Counted from the first letter of the stretch, positions 17,517 through 27,408 are shown. The stretch is DNA of 64,000 bases from Streptomyces sp. NRRL S-31 (GCF_000718775.1 NZ_JOCB01000006.1:59770-123769), one strand, 5' to 3'. Notes: generated by a model from the letters alone, not told the origin. A program made the numbers and translations.

Positions 17517-19190
17517 TCAGCTCATGCGCAGGGCCAGGAAGAAGTCGAGCTTGTCCTCCAGGCGCGACAGGTCCCGTCCCGTCAACTGCTCGATCCGGCC
17601 GACCCGGTAGCGCAGCGTGTTGACGTGCAGGTGGAGACGGGTGGCGCAGCGGGTCCAGGAGCCGTCGCTGTCGAGGAACGCCTCCAGGGTCGGGATCAGC
17701 TCGGCCCGGTGCCGGCGGTCGTACTCCGTCAGGGGGTCGAGGAGGCGGGCGGTGAACGCGCGCCGTACGTCGTCCGGGACGAACGGCAGCAGCAGGACGT
17801 GGCTGGCCAGCTCCTGGTGACCGGCCGCGCAGACCCGGCCGGAGCGGGCGGCGGCGACCCGGCGGGCGTGCCGGGCCTCCTCCAGGGCGCCGCGCAGTCC
17901 CTCGGCCGAGTGCACGGCGGCGCTGACGCCGAGGGTGAGCCGGCCGTCGTCGTCCAGGCCCGCCGACAGCGGCTCCCGCACCGACTGGAGCAGGGAGTCG
18001 GCGAGCAGGCCGGTCTCCGAGCCGTCGTGCTCGGCGGAGACCGCGGGCAGCGGGACGAGGGCGACCGCCTCGTCCCCGGTGTGCGCGACGGCTATCCGGT
18101 CGGACGGTTCGGGGCCGGTCGCCAGCGGGTCGACCAGCACCTCCTCCAGCAGGGACTGGGCGACCGGACCGCCCTCGACCTCCGCGTCCGCCCACTCCAC
18201 GCGGGCCACCACGACCTGCCAGTGCGGGGCCGCGCCGAGCCCGGGCAGCAGCACCGGCGCCGCCACCCGGAGGCGGGCGGCGATCTCGGCGGGAGCGGCG
18301 CCCGTCTGCACCAGCTCCAGCACCTCCTGGGCGAGCCGGCGCCGGACCGTGCGGGCCGCGTCCCGGCGGTCCCGCTCGACGGCGATCAGCTGGGTGACGC
18401 CCTGGAGGAGGTCCAGCCGCTCCCCGGGCCAGTCGCCGGCGTCCGCCTCCACGGCCAGCAGCCAGTCCGACAGGACGGTCGCGCGCACGTCCCGGGAGGC
18501 CGCCGGGGAGCGGCCGGAGGAGCGGATCGGGAACAGCGAGTACGTGGTGCCGTCCAGCGGCACCCGGTGCGGGCCGCGGCGGCCGGTGCGGGTGGCCGCC
18601 AGGTGCTCGGCGGCGAGCCGGGCGCAGGTGTCGGCGGGCAGCGCGGGGCCCCCCACCTTGGAGCCGGCGATCAGCCGGCCGGTGGGGGAGAGCACCCAGG
18701 CACGCAGGTCCAGGTCGGTGCCGAGCAGGTCCAGGACCACGTCGGGGCCGCCGCCCGCCGGGCCCGAGGTCATCATCCGGCGGTGCCGGTCCACCACGGC
18801 GGCCAGGTCTCCGGCGCGTTCGCCGGAGACCTGCCGGACGACGTGCTCGGTGATGGTCGCGAACGCCACCGACTCGTGCACCGCGAACAGCGGCAGCCGG
18901 TGCTTGACGCAGGCCAGCACCAGGTCGTCCGGGACCGCGCCCAGCTCGGCCTCGCCGGCCGCGAGGGCCGCGACCCCGGCCTGTACCAGGATGCGCACGA
19001 AGGGCTCGGAGTCGGCGGCGTCGCGGCGCCAGGCGAGGCCGGTCAGCACCAGCTCGCCGCCGGACAGGTAGCGGCTCGGGTCGCGCAGGTCGGTGGTCAT
19101 GACCCCGCGGACCGAGCGGTCCAGCTCGTCCTCGCCGCCGAGCAGCCGCAGGCCCAGCGCATCGGTGTCCAGCAGTGCGCGCAGCCGCAT
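17517..19190 (-). CDS. pucR: PucR-family regulator of purine catabolism
   Basis: A 557-residue regulator. It has an N-terminal PucR ligand domain (about 5-125, ALLDTDALGLRLLGGED...), a long GGDEF-like middle region and a C-terminal PucR-type helix-turn-helix (CATRLHLHVNTLRYRVGRIEQLTGRDL, last 45 residues). Such proteins activate or repress purine and allantoin genes in response to pathway intermediates. It is transcribed divergently from the xanthine dehydrogenase operon across a 343-base gap, the classic arrangement for a local regulator. No strong ribosome site is seen before the ATG. Confidence 0.9.
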   Translation of the reverse strand: MRLRALLDTDALGLRLLGGEDELDRSVRGVMTTDLRDPSRYLSGGELVLTGLAWRRDAADSEPFVRILVQAGVAALAAGEAELGAVPDDLVLACVKHRLPLFAVHESVAFATITEHVVRQVSGERAGDLAAVVDRHRRMMTSGPAGGGPDVVLDLLGTDLDLRAWVLSPTGRLIAGSKVGGPALPADTCARLAAEHLAATRTGRRGPHRVPLDGTTYSLFPIRSSGRSPAASRDVRATVLSDWLLAVEADAGDWPGERLDLLQGVTQLIAVERDRRDAARTVRRRLAQEVLELVQTGAAPAEIAARLRVAAPVLLPGLGAAPHWQVVVARVEWADAEVEGGPVAQSLLEEVLVDPLATGPEPSDRIAVAHTGDEAVALVPLPAVSAEHDGSETGLLADSLLQSVREPLSAGLDDDGRLTLGVSAAVHSAEGLRGALEEARHARRVAAARSGRVCAAGHQELASHVLLLPFVPDDVRRAFTARLLDPLTEYDRRHRAELIPTLEAFLDSDGSWTRCATRLHLHVNTLRYRVGRIEQLTGRDLSRLEDKLDFFLALRMS

Positions 19191-19533
19191 CTCGTCGCCG
19201 CCGTTCTTTGTCTCGAAACCTACGATGGATCTTGGTGGGTGGGGTGGGGGCCGCTCGGAACCGGACGCCCGGGGACGCGTCCCGCGGTCTCCGTGCCGTT
19301 TCCCGCGTTACCCGGGGGATTCGGAGAGGTTACCGATGACCTCCGTTCATACGAATCTACAAGATGCCCGCCCTGGCCAGCCAACTCCTTCATGGTTTCG
19401 GTGACTGACCCCGCCGGAGTACGGAGCGGTGTACTGAGTCCACTCCACGTGAACAGCACATGAACGAGCCGGGCCCGCCGCACACGGATTGGCTCAATCC
19501 GAACGACCCACGAGACGAAGAAGAGAGCCGGTC
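19191..19533. other. Divergent pucR-xdh promoter region
   Basis: A 343-base gap between two divergent genes, with no reading frame of its own. The stretch from about 19330 to 19400 is relatively A+T-rich. It contains the GGATTG-GCT-CAATCC palindrome annotated at 19486-19500. Promoters for both directions must lie here, but I cannot place them exactly. Confidence 0.55.
19486..19500. promoter_or_regulatory. Palindrome upstream of xdh operon, candidate PucR site
   Basis: GGATTG-GCT-CAATCC, perfect 6-base arms around three bases, 34 bases before the start of the xanthine dehydrogenase FAD-subunit gene. Position and symmetry suit a repressor or activator site; assignment to PucR is inference. Confidence 0.35.
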
Positions 19534-20427
19534 ATGGACTTCCTTCGCCCCGCCAGCTGGGAGGAGGCGCTCGCCGCGAAGGCCGAGCACCCCACCGCTG
19601 TGCCGATTGCGGGTGGCACCGATGTGATGGTCGAGATCAACTTCGACCACCGCCGGCCCGAGTACCTGCTGGACCTGAACCGCGTCGGCGACCTCTACGA
19701 ATGGGAGGCAGGCGAGGAGAGCGTACGGCTGGGCGCCTCCGTCCCGTACACCGAGATCATGAACAGTCTCCGTGCCGAGCTGCCGGGCCTCGCGCTCGCC
19801 TCGCACACGGTCGCCTCCCCGCAGATCCGCAACCGCGGCGGCGTCGGCGGCAACCTCGGCACGGCCTCGCCCGCCGGCGACGCCCACCCCGCCCTCCTCG
19901 CCGCCGGCGCCGAGGTCGAGGTGGCGTCGGCGGCCCGCGGCACCCGGATGATCCCGATCGACGCCTTCTACACCGGCGTCAAGCGCAACGCTCTCCAGCC
20001 CGACGAGCTGATCCGCGCCGTGCACGTGCGGAAGGCGGACGGCCCGCAGCAGTACTCCAAGGTGGGCACCCGCAACGCGATGGTCATCGCCGTGTGCGCC
20101 TTCGGCCTCGCCCTGCACCCCGAGACCCGTACCGTGCGCACCGGCATCGGCTCGGCCGCCCCGACCCCGGTCCGGGCCAAGGCCGCCGAGGAGTTCCTGA
20201 ACGCGGCCCTGGAGGAGGGCGGCTTCTGGGACAACGGAAAGATCATCACCCCGTCGGTCGCCAAGCGGTTCGCGGACCTGTGCGCGGCCGCCTGCAACCC
20301 GATCGACGACGTCCGGGGCACCGCGAGCTACCGCAGGCACGCGGTCGGCGTGATGGCCCGCCGGACGCTGACCTGGACCTGGGAGTCGTACCGCGGCACC
20401 GGCCGCACCACCGAGGGAGCTGCGTGA
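19534..20427 (+). CDS. Xanthine dehydrogenase FAD-binding subunit
   Basis: A 297-residue protein of the molybdopterin dehydrogenase FAD-binding family (CoxM/XdhB-type middle subunit). FAD contacts are visible as AGGTDVM (26-32) and NRGGVGGNLGTASPAGD (about 100-116); the CO-dehydrogenase flavoprotein C-terminal domain follows. It passes electrons from the iron-sulfur subunit to NAD or another acceptor during oxidation of hypoxanthine and xanthine. The start is the ATG at 19534, preceded by GAAGAGAG. Its stop overlaps the next start by one base. Confidence 0.93.
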   Translation: MDFLRPASWEEALAAKAEHPTAVPIAGGTDVMVEINFDHRRPEYLLDLNRVGDLYEWEAGEESVRLGASVPYTEIMNSLRAELPGLALASHTVASPQIRNRGGVGGNLGTASPAGDAHPALLAAGAEVEVASAARGTRMIPIDAFYTGVKRNALQPDELIRAVHVRKADGPQQYSKVGTRNAMVIAVCAFGLALHPETRTVRTGIGSAAPTPVRAKAAEEFLNAALEEGGFWDNGKIITPSVAKRFADLCAAACNPIDDVRGTASYRRHAVGVMARRTLTWTWESYRGTGRTTEGAA

Positions 20428-20990
20428 TGCGCGTCAACTTCACCGTCAACGGACGTCCGCAGGAGGCCGACGACGTCTGGGAGGGGGAGTCCCTGCTGTA
20501 CGTGCTGCGCGAGCGGCTCGGCCTGCCGGGTTCCAAGAACGCCTGCGAGCAGGGCGAGTGCGGCTCCTGCACGGTGCGCCTGGACGGCGTGCCGGTCTGC
20601 TCCTGCCTGGTCGCGGCGGGCCAGGCCGAGGGCCGTGAGGTGGTGACCGTCGAGGGACTCGCGGACTTCGCCAGGCAGCGCTCCTGCGGCGACCCGCACG
20701 GGACCCCCCTGGACGAGGCCCGGCAGGCCGAGGGCGCCGATTCGCAGACCGGCGAGGGCACCGAACTCTCTTGCGTCCAGCAGGCGTTCATCGACGCCGG
20801 CGCCGTCCAGTGCGGCTTCTGCACCCCGGGTCTGCTCGTCGCCTCCGACGAACTGCTGGAGCGCAACCCGAACCCGTCCGACGCCGACATCCGCGAGGCG
20901 CTGTCGGGCAACCTGTGCCGCTGCACGGGCTACGAGAAGATCATGGACGCGGTCCGCCTGGCGGCCGCCCGCCAGTCCGAGGGAGTCTGA
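20427..20990 (+). CDS. Xanthine dehydrogenase [2Fe-2S] subunit
   Basis: A 187-residue small subunit. Cys40, Cys45, Cys48 and Cys60 form the plant-type [2Fe-2S] cluster; Cys129, Cys132, Cys164 and Cys166 (CGFC and CRC) form the second cluster next to the molybdopterin. It carries an extra hydrophilic loop (about 85-112) between the two domains, making it slightly longer than the usual 155-170 residues. It relays electrons from molybdenum to FAD. It is placed between the FAD and molybdenum subunits with a one-base overlap upstream. Confidence 0.94.
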   Translation: MRVNFTVNGRPQEADDVWEGESLLYVLRERLGLPGSKNACEQGECGSCTVRLDGVPVCSCLVAAGQAEGREVVTVEGLADFARQRSCGDPHGTPLDEARQAEGADSQTGEGTELSCVQQAFIDAGAVQCGFCTPGLLVASDELLERNPNPSDADIREALSGNLCRCTGYEKIMDAVRLAAARQSEGV

Positions 20991-20991
20991 C

Positions 20992-23412
20992 ATGCCGTCC
21001 CCCATTCTCGGCTCCGCTCGAACGGGCGGTGCCGCCACCGGCGCTCCTACGAAGATCACGCAGGGCTCGCAGACCAAGGGCGGCATCGGCGAGTCCACGC
21101 TCCGCCCGGACGGCACCCTCAAGGTCACCGGCGAGTTCGCGTACTCCTCCGACATGTGGCACGAAGACATGCTGTGGGGGCAGATCCTGCGCTCCACCGT
21201 CGCGCACGCCGAGATCGTCTCGATCGACACCTCCGAGGCCCTGGCCTTGCCGGGCGTGTACGCCGTCATGACCTACGACGACCTGCCCACCGAGGTGAGG
21301 AACTACGGCCTGGAGATCCGGGACACCCCGGTCCTCGCGCACGGCAAGGTGCGCCACCACGGCGAGCCGGTCGCGATCGTCGCCGCCGACCACCCCGAGA
21401 CGGCCCGCCGCGCCGCCGCCAAGATCAAGGTCGACTACCGCGAACTCCCGGTCGTCACGGACGAGAAGTCGGCGCTCGCACCGGACGCCATCCTCGTCCA
21501 CGAAGGCCGCGACGACCACCACGCGGGCCACGTCCCGCATCCGAACGTCCTGCACCGCCAGCCGATCGTCCGCGGCGACGCGGAGGCGGCCGCGAGGCGG
21601 GCGGACGTGATCGTCCGGGGCGAGTACACCTTCGGCATGCAGGACCAGGCCTTCCTCGGCCCCGAGTCCGGCCTCGCCGTGCCCGAGGAGGACGGCGGCG
21701 TCCACCTCTACATCGCCACCCAGTGGCTCCACTCCGACCTGCGCCAGATGGCACCCGTCCTCGGCCTGCCCGAGGACAAGGTGCGCATGACCCTGTCCGG
21801 CGTCGGCGGCGCGTTCGGCGGCCGCGAGGACCTGTCCATGCAGATCCACGCCTGTCTGCTCGCCCTGCGCACCGGCAAGCCGGTGAAGATCGTCTACAAC
21901 CGGTTCGAGTCCTTCTTCGGGCACGTCCACCGGCACCCGGCCAAGCTGTACTACGAGCACGGCGCCACCCGGGACGGCAAGCTCACGCACATGAAGTGCC
22001 GGATCGTGCTGGACGGCGGCGCCTACGCCTCCGCCTCCCCGGCGGTCGTCGGCAACGCCTCCTCGCTGTCGGTCGGCCCGTACGTCATCGACGACGTCGA
22101 CATCGAGGCCATCGCCCTCTACACCAACAACCCGCCCTGCGGCGCCATGCGCGGCTTCGGCGCGGTGCAGGCGTGCTTCGCCTACGAGGCGCAGATGGAC
22201 AAGCTGGCGAAGCGGCTCGGCCTGGACCCGGTGGAGTTCCGGCAGCTCAACGCGATGGAGCAGGGCACCATCATGCCGACCGGGCAGCCGGTCGACTCCC
22301 CGGCCCCGGTCGCCGAACTGCTGCGCCGCGTCAAGGCGATGCCGCTGCCGCCCGAGCGCCAGTGGGAGTCGAGCGAGGGCGCCGACGTCCGGCAGCTGCC
22401 CGGCGGCCTGTCCAACACCACGCACGGCGAAGGCGTCGTACGCGGCGTCGGCTACGCGGTCGGCATCAAGAACGTCGGCTTCTCCGAGGGCTTCGACGAC
22501 TACTCCACCGCCAAGGTGCGCATGGAGGTCGTCGGCGGTGAGCCGGTCGCGACCGTGCACACCGCGATGGCGGAGGTCGGCCAGGGCGGTGTCACCGTGC
22601 ACGCGCAGATCGCCCGCACCGAGCTGGGCGTCACCCAGGTGACCATCCACCCCGCCGACACCCAGGTGGGCAGCGCCGGTTCGACCTCGGCCTCCCGGCA
22701 GACCTACGTCACCGGCGGCGCCGTGAAGAACGCCTGCGAGCTGGTCCGCGAGCAGGTGCTCCGGATCGGCCGGCGCAAGTTCGGCTCCTACCACCCGGCC
22801 TGGGCCACCGCCGAACTCCTGCTGGAGGGCGGCAAGGTCGTCACCGACGGCGGCGAGGTCCTCGGCGACCTGGCCGACGTCCTGGAGGGCGAGGTCGTGG
22901 AGGTCGAGGCCGAGTGGCGGCACCGGCCGACCGAGCCCTTCGACCTGCGTACCGGACAGGGCCACGGACACGTCCAGTACTCCTTCGCCGCACACCGCGC
23001 GGTGGTCGAGGTCGACACCGAACTGGGCCTGGTCAAGGTGGTCGAACTGGCCTGCGCCCAGGACGTCGGCAAGGCGCTCAACCCGCTCTCCGTCGTCGGC
23101 CAGATCCAGGGCGGTACGACCCAGGGCCTGGGCGTGGCCGTGATGGAGGAGATCATCGTGGACCCGAAGACGGCCAAGGTCCGCAACCCCTCCTTCACGG
23201 ACTACCTGATCCCGACCATCCTCGACACGCCGACCATCCCGGTCGACGTGCTCGAACTGGCCGACGAGCACGCCCCGTACGGCCTGCGCGGCGTCGGCGA
23301 GGCCCCGACCCTGTCCTCCACCCCGGCCGTCCTCGCGGCGATCCGGAACGCGACCGGACTGGAGCTCGACCGCACGCCGGTGCGGCCCGAGCACCTCACG
23401 GGAACCGCGTAG
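20992..23412 (+). CDS. Xanthine dehydrogenase molybdopterin-binding subunit
   Basis: An 806-residue catalytic subunit of the xanthine dehydrogenase family. The cofactor-binding GVGGAFGGRED motif, the PCGAMRGFGAVQACFAYE motif with substrate-side residues, and the near-C-terminal GLRGVGEAPT with the catalytic glutamate are all present. It hydroxylates hypoxanthine to xanthine and then urate, using the Mo-molybdopterin cofactor. The ATG follows the previous stop by one base. Maturation probably needs the XdhC protein encoded two genes downstream. Confidence 0.94.
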   Translation: MPSPILGSARTGGAATGAPTKITQGSQTKGGIGESTLRPDGTLKVTGEFAYSSDMWHEDMLWGQILRSTVAHAEIVSIDTSEALALPGVYAVMTYDDLPTEVRNYGLEIRDTPVLAHGKVRHHGEPVAIVAADHPETARRAAAKIKVDYRELPVVTDEKSALAPDAILVHEGRDDHHAGHVPHPNVLHRQPIVRGDAEAAARRADVIVRGEYTFGMQDQAFLGPESGLAVPEEDGGVHLYIATQWLHSDLRQMAPVLGLPEDKVRMTLSGVGGAFGGREDLSMQIHACLLALRTGKPVKIVYNRFESFFGHVHRHPAKLYYEHGATRDGKLTHMKCRIVLDGGAYASASPAVVGNASSLSVGPYVIDDVDIEAIALYTNNPPCGAMRGFGAVQACFAYEAQMDKLAKRLGLDPVEFRQLNAMEQGTIMPTGQPVDSPAPVAELLRRVKAMPLPPERQWESSEGADVRQLPGGLSNTTHGEGVVRGVGYAVGIKNVGFSEGFDDYSTAKVRMEVVGGEPVATVHTAMAEVGQGGVTVHAQIARTELGVTQVTIHPADTQVGSAGSTSASRQTYVTGGAVKNACELVREQVLRIGRRKFGSYHPAWATAELLLEGGKVVTDGGEVLGDLADVLEGEVVEVEAEWRHRPTEPFDLRTGQGHGHVQYSFAAHRAVVEVDTELGLVKVVELACAQDVGKALNPLSVVGQIQGGTTQGLGVAVMEEIIVDPKTAKVRNPSFTDYLIPTILDTPTIPVDVLELADEHAPYGLRGVGEAPTLSSTPAVLAAIRNATGLELDRTPVRPEHLTGTA

Positions 23413-23623
23413 CACCGCGAGCTCTCCGGGCGGCGCCGGGAACGTCACACACCCCGCCGCGCCGCCCGGAGGAACCCCTTCGCGTTCCGCTCCGCTCGCG
23501 GTCCTCGAAGCACCCGGAAACTCGTTCGTCTCGGGCCGTCCCCCGGGTCGTCCATTCCCCAAATCCCGGAGCCCCGTCAGCGCGGTGGCACGGGTGCCCC
23601 TGTGAACCTTGGGAGATGGCACC

Positions 23624-25081
23624 ATGACCCAGCAGTCAGTGGAGCCCGGGACCGTGGCCGAGGACGCCGCCGACGGCAGTCGCGTCCCGGCCGGGCGGTC
23701 CTGGCTCGACCGGTACTTCCACATATCCCGAAGAGGATCCACGGTCGCGCGTGAGGTGCGCGGCGGCATCACCACCTTCATGGCGATGGCGTACATCCTC
23801 CTGCTCAACCCCCTCATCCTGTCCGGCAAGGACGCGGCGGGGGACACGCTCGGCCAGAAGGCGCTGATCACCGCCACCGCGTTCGCGGCGGCCCTCACCA
23901 CGCTGCTGATGGGCTTCGTCGGCAAGGTGCCGCTCGCCCTCGCCGCCGGCCTCTCCGTCTCCGGGGTGCTGTCCACCCAGGTCGCCCCCGAGATGACCTG
24001 GCCGCAGGCGATGGGCATGTGCGTGATGTACGGCGCGGTCATCATGCTGCTCGTCGTCACCGGCCTGCGTGAAATGATCATGAACGCCATCCCGCTGGCG
24101 CTCAAGCACGGCATCACGATGGGCATCGGCCTGTTCATCGCGTTCATCGGTTTCTACAAGTCCGGCTTCGTCCACCAGGGCAAGGGCGGCCCCGTCACCC
24201 TCGGCCCCGCCGGTGAGCTGACCGGCTGGCCGGTCCTGCTCTTCGCCGGCACCCTGCTGCTGATCTTCATGCTCCAGGCCCGGAACATCCCCGGCGCCAT
24301 CCTCATCGGCATCGTCAGCGGCACGGTCGTCGCCGCCGTCCTGAACTCCACCGGCGTCATCCCGTCCGGACAGTGGGCCGCCGGCGCCCCCGAGCTGCAC
24401 GGCGGCGCGGTCTCCATGCCCGACTTCTCGCTCTTCGGCGACGTCGAGTTCGGCGGCTGGGGCGAGGTCGGCGCGATGACCGTCGGAATGATCGTCTTCA
24501 CGCTGGTGCTGGCCGGGTTCTTCGACGCGATGGCCACCATCATCGGCGTCGGCACCGAGGCCGGGCTCGCCGACGACAAGGGCCGGATGCCGGGCCTGTC
24601 CAAGGCGCTGTTCATCGACGGCGCCGGCGGCGCGATCGGCGGTGTGGCGGGCGGCTCCGGCCAGACCGTGTTCATCGAGTCCGCCACCGGCGTCGGCGAG
24701 GGCGCCCGCACCGGACTCGCCTCGGTCGTCACCGGTCTGTTCTTCGCGGCCTGCCTGTTCTTCACTCCGGTCACCGCGATCGTGCCGCAGGAGGTCGCCT
24801 CCGCCGCCCTGGTCGTCATCGGCGCCATGATGCTGATGAACGCCCGGCACGTGGACTGGGCCGACCGCGCCACCGCCGTCCCCGTCTTCCTGACCGTCGT
24901 CCTGATGCCGTTCACGTACACCATCACCACCGGTGTCGCCGCGGGCGTCATCTCCTACGTCGCCATCAAGACGGCCCAGGGCAAGGCCCGCGAGATCGGC
25001 GCCTTCATGTGGGGTTTGACGATCGTGTTCCTGGTCTACTTCGCCCTTCATCCCCTCGAGGGCTGGCTGGGCGTCCACTAG
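23624..25081 (+). CDS. NCS2-family purine permease (AzgA-like)
   Basis: A 485-residue membrane protein of the nucleobase:cation symporter-2 superfamily, AzgA/PbuG branch, recognised by VRGGITTFMAMAYILLLNPLILSG near the N-terminus, TGLREMIMNAIPLALKHGITMGIGLF in the middle and GAGGAIGGVAGGSGQTVFIESATGVGEG. These carriers import hypoxanthine, guanine or adenine with protons. The start is the ATG at 23624, preceded by GGGAGA; an in-frame start at 23609 is less likely. It sits between the xdh subunits and xdhC, so it probably supplies xanthine dehydrogenase with substrate. Confidence 0.92.
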   Translation: MTQQSVEPGTVAEDAADGSRVPAGRSWLDRYFHISRRGSTVAREVRGGITTFMAMAYILLLNPLILSGKDAAGDTLGQKALITATAFAAALTTLLMGFVGKVPLALAAGLSVSGVLSTQVAPEMTWPQAMGMCVMYGAVIMLLVVTGLREMIMNAIPLALKHGITMGIGLFIAFIGFYKSGFVHQGKGGPVTLGPAGELTGWPVLLFAGTLLLIFMLQARNIPGAILIGIVSGTVVAAVLNSTGVIPSGQWAAGAPELHGGAVSMPDFSLFGDVEFGGWGEVGAMTVGMIVFTLVLAGFFDAMATIIGVGTEAGLADDKGRMPGLSKALFIDGAGGAIGGVAGGSGQTVFIESATGVGEGARTGLASVVTGLFFAACLFFTPVTAIVPQEVASAALVVIGAMMLMNARHVDWADRATAVPVFLTVVLMPFTYTITTGVAAGVISYVAIKTAQGKAREIGAFMWGLTIVFLVYFALHPLEGWLGVH

Positions 25082-25129
25082 CCCGCCGTACGCCCCCCCC
25101 GCACCCCATCCCGTGAGGAGACCGCACAC

Positions 25130-26281
25130 ATGCTGGACATCGCCGAGGAACTTGACCGGTGGGTCGAGCAGGGCCGTGACTTCGCCGTCGCCACCGTGGT
25201 GGCCGTCGGCGGCAGCGCTCCGCGCCGGCCCGGCGCCGCCCTCGCGGTGGACACCGGGGGCACGGCCGTCGGATCGGTCTCCGGCGGGTGCGTGGAGGGC
25301 GCCGTGTACGAGCTGTGCCGGCAGGCGCTCCAGGACGGCCGGACCGTCCTCGAACGCTTCGGGTACAGCGACGAGGATGCCTTCGCCGTCGGTCTGACCT
25401 GCGGCGGTGTCATCGACATCCTCGTCACGCCGGTCCGGGCGGACGGTCCCGCCCGGCCGGTCTTCGCGAGCGCGCTGGCCGCCGCCGCCCGTGGGGAGGC
25501 GGCGGCGGTCGCGCGGATCGCCGACGGGCCGGATGAGCTGCGCGGCCGGGCCCTGCTGGTCCGCCCCGACGGTTCGTACGACGGCGGGTTCGGCGGCCAC
25601 CCCGAACTGGACCGCACGGTCGCGGCCGAGGCCGGTGCCCTGCTGGACGCGGGCCGCACCGGCACCGTCCGGATCGGCGAACAGGGCTCGCGCTGCGGCG
25701 CTCCGCTCACCGTCCTGGTCGAGTCCTCCGTCCCGCCGCCCCGGATGATCGTCTTCGGCGCCATCGACTTCGCATCGGCGCTGGTCCGCGTCGGCAAGTT
25801 CCTCGGCTACCGCGTCACCGTGTGCGACGCCCGCCCCGTGTTCGCCACCGCCGCCCGCTTCCCGGAGGCCGACGAGATCGTGGTCGAGTGGCCGCACGAG
25901 TACCTGGAGCGCACCGAGGTCGACGCGCGCACCGTGCTGTGCGTCCTCACCCACGACGCCAAGTTCGACGTACCGCTGCTGCGGGTGGCCCTGCGCCTCC
26001 CGGTCGCCTATGTCGGCGCCATGGGCTCCCGCCGCACCCACCTGGACCGCAACGAACGGCTGCGCGCCGTCGGCGTCACCGAGCTTGAGCTGGCCCGGCT
26101 GCGCTCCCCGATCGGCCTGGACCTCGGCGCCCGCACCCCCGAGGAGACGGCGCTGTCGATCGGCGCGGAGATCGTCGCGAACCGCCGCGGCGGCAGCGGC
26201 GTCGCTCTGACCGGCGCACACACTCCCATCCACCACGACACACCCGCCCGGCCGACGGGCCGCATCGGCTCCGTGGCCTGA
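25130..26281 (+). CDS. xdhC: XdhC/CoxI-family molybdenum cofactor insertion protein
   Basis: A 383-residue protein with an N-terminal XdhC/CoxI domain (VAVGGSAPRRPGAALAV and GSVSGGCVEGAVYE) and a C-terminal Rossmann-type XdhC domain (RMIVFGAIDFASALVRVGKFLGYRVTVCDARP ... YVGAMGSRRTH). XdhC proteins bind the molybdenum cofactor, promote its sulfuration and insert it into xanthine dehydrogenase. The ATG has the ribosome site TGAGGAGACC. It closes the xdh operon. Confidence 0.92.
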   Translation: MLDIAEELDRWVEQGRDFAVATVVAVGGSAPRRPGAALAVDTGGTAVGSVSGGCVEGAVYELCRQALQDGRTVLERFGYSDEDAFAVGLTCGGVIDILVTPVRADGPARPVFASALAAAARGEAAAVARIADGPDELRGRALLVRPDGSYDGGFGGHPELDRTVAAEAGALLDAGRTGTVRIGEQGSRCGAPLTVLVESSVPPPRMIVFGAIDFASALVRVGKFLGYRVTVCDARPVFATAARFPEADEIVVEWPHEYLERTEVDARTVLCVLTHDAKFDVPLLRVALRLPVAYVGAMGSRRTHLDRNERLRAVGVTELELARLRSPIGLDLGARTPEETALSIGAEIVANRRGGSGVALTGAHTPIHHDTPARPTGRIGSVA

Positions 26282-26772
26282 CGCGACGCCGAGGGCGGCG
26301 GCAGCGCGGCTCGCTGCGGGCGCGTGGTCACCGGGGCCGGGAGCCGCCCGGCGGTTTCGGCGGGGAGGCTGCTGTCGGACTTGATCTGCGACGGGTGCGC
26401 GGTGGTTGCCGACGGCGTGCGGGACCGGCTGTCTCCGCCACCGGAGGCTGATTCGCGCTGGCCGCCACGTGGTCGTGCGGCCCGCGGGCCGGATCGGGTC
26501 CGTGGGGTGACTCGGCATTGAGGCGCGGCGGCGGCGCGGCATGCTGTGGGTGGAGGGTCACCGGGGCCGGGGGGCCGATGCAGCGGGTCCGGTGGGGGAG
26601 GCTGCTGTCGGGCCGTGTCTGCAACGCCCCCCCCGTGACGGTGTGCGGGGCTATCACACCCGGGTCGGCCATCGTCGGTCCGCACACTCCACCGGGACGC
26701 ACACGCGAACCAGTCGCGATCTGCGGAGACGGTCAGGCCGCGAGGACTGCGAGACGGTGCGTGGCGGTCGGT
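26282..26772. other. Intergenic region with an imperfect direct repeat
   Basis: About 490 bases between two convergent genes, with no credible reading frame. A block of about 75 bases (26304-26378) is repeated imperfectly at 26534-26611; both copies share GTCACCGGGGCCGG and GAGGCTGCTGTCGG at nearly the same spacing. No transposase or target duplication is visible. Confidence 0.5.
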
Positions 26773-27213
26773 TCACGCCCTCCTCAGCAGCCGGTCCGCC
26801 GCGCGTCCGAACATCCGGCGGGACGTCCACTCCAGGGCGCCGTCGAAGGCGCGCGGCAGGGAGCGGACCCGCAGCTCCTCCCGCCACACCACCCGGCTGC
26901 GGCCCCCCGGCCCGGGCAGGACCTCGATCTCCGCCCAGCCCAGGACGATCCGGCCGCGCTTCTCCAGCCGGCACAGGCCGCCCTCGTCACCGGCCGGCGG
27001 CCGCCACACCGTCACCTCCATGACGTCGTCGACGGTGAGCGGACCGAGCCCCGACCGGGCGACGAAGCGGGTGCCCTCGCGGGTCGGCGCGGGCGTGAGC
27101 ACCCTGATCCGGGTCAGCGGGACCGCGTGGGCGTGGCGGGGCCACTCCGTGAGCCGGCGCCAGGCCTCGTCGGGCGGGAGCGGGGGCGTACGTACGAGGG
27201 AGAAGGTGGGCAC
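26773..27213 (-). CDS. SRPBCC-fold protein
   Basis: A 146-residue protein with the START-like/polyketide-cyclase fold pattern: N-terminal strand then DEAWRRLTEWPRHAHAVPLTRIRV, central strands (VDDVMEVTVWRPP), WAEIEVLPGPGGRSRVVWREEL and a long C-terminal helix (LPRAFDGALEWTSRRMFGRAADRLL). Such proteins bind hydrophobic ligands in a cavity. No catalytic residues can be assigned. It is monocistronic and convergent with xdhC. Confidence 0.75.
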   Translation of the reverse strand: MPTFSLVRTPPLPPDEAWRRLTEWPRHAHAVPLTRIRVLTPAPTREGTRFVARSGLGPLTVDDVMEVTVWRPPAGDEGGLCRLEKRGRIVLGWAEIEVLPGPGGRSRVVWREELRVRSLPRAFDGALEWTSRRMFGRAADRLLRRA

Positions 27214-27408
27214 GGCACGATCGTAGGCAAGAGGCGCCGGTCACCCGCGCGTTCGGCCCCGCGCCACGCCCCGTTCGCCTGGCAGGCGTCCCGGGGCAGT
27301 CGTATCCTGGAACAGTCGGTGCGCGGGGCGGCGCCCCGGCCCCCCAACTCCCAGGCTCCCTGCCAAGGGCCGGGCAACCCCCTCGCCTCCCGGGGGAGTT
27401 GATCCATC

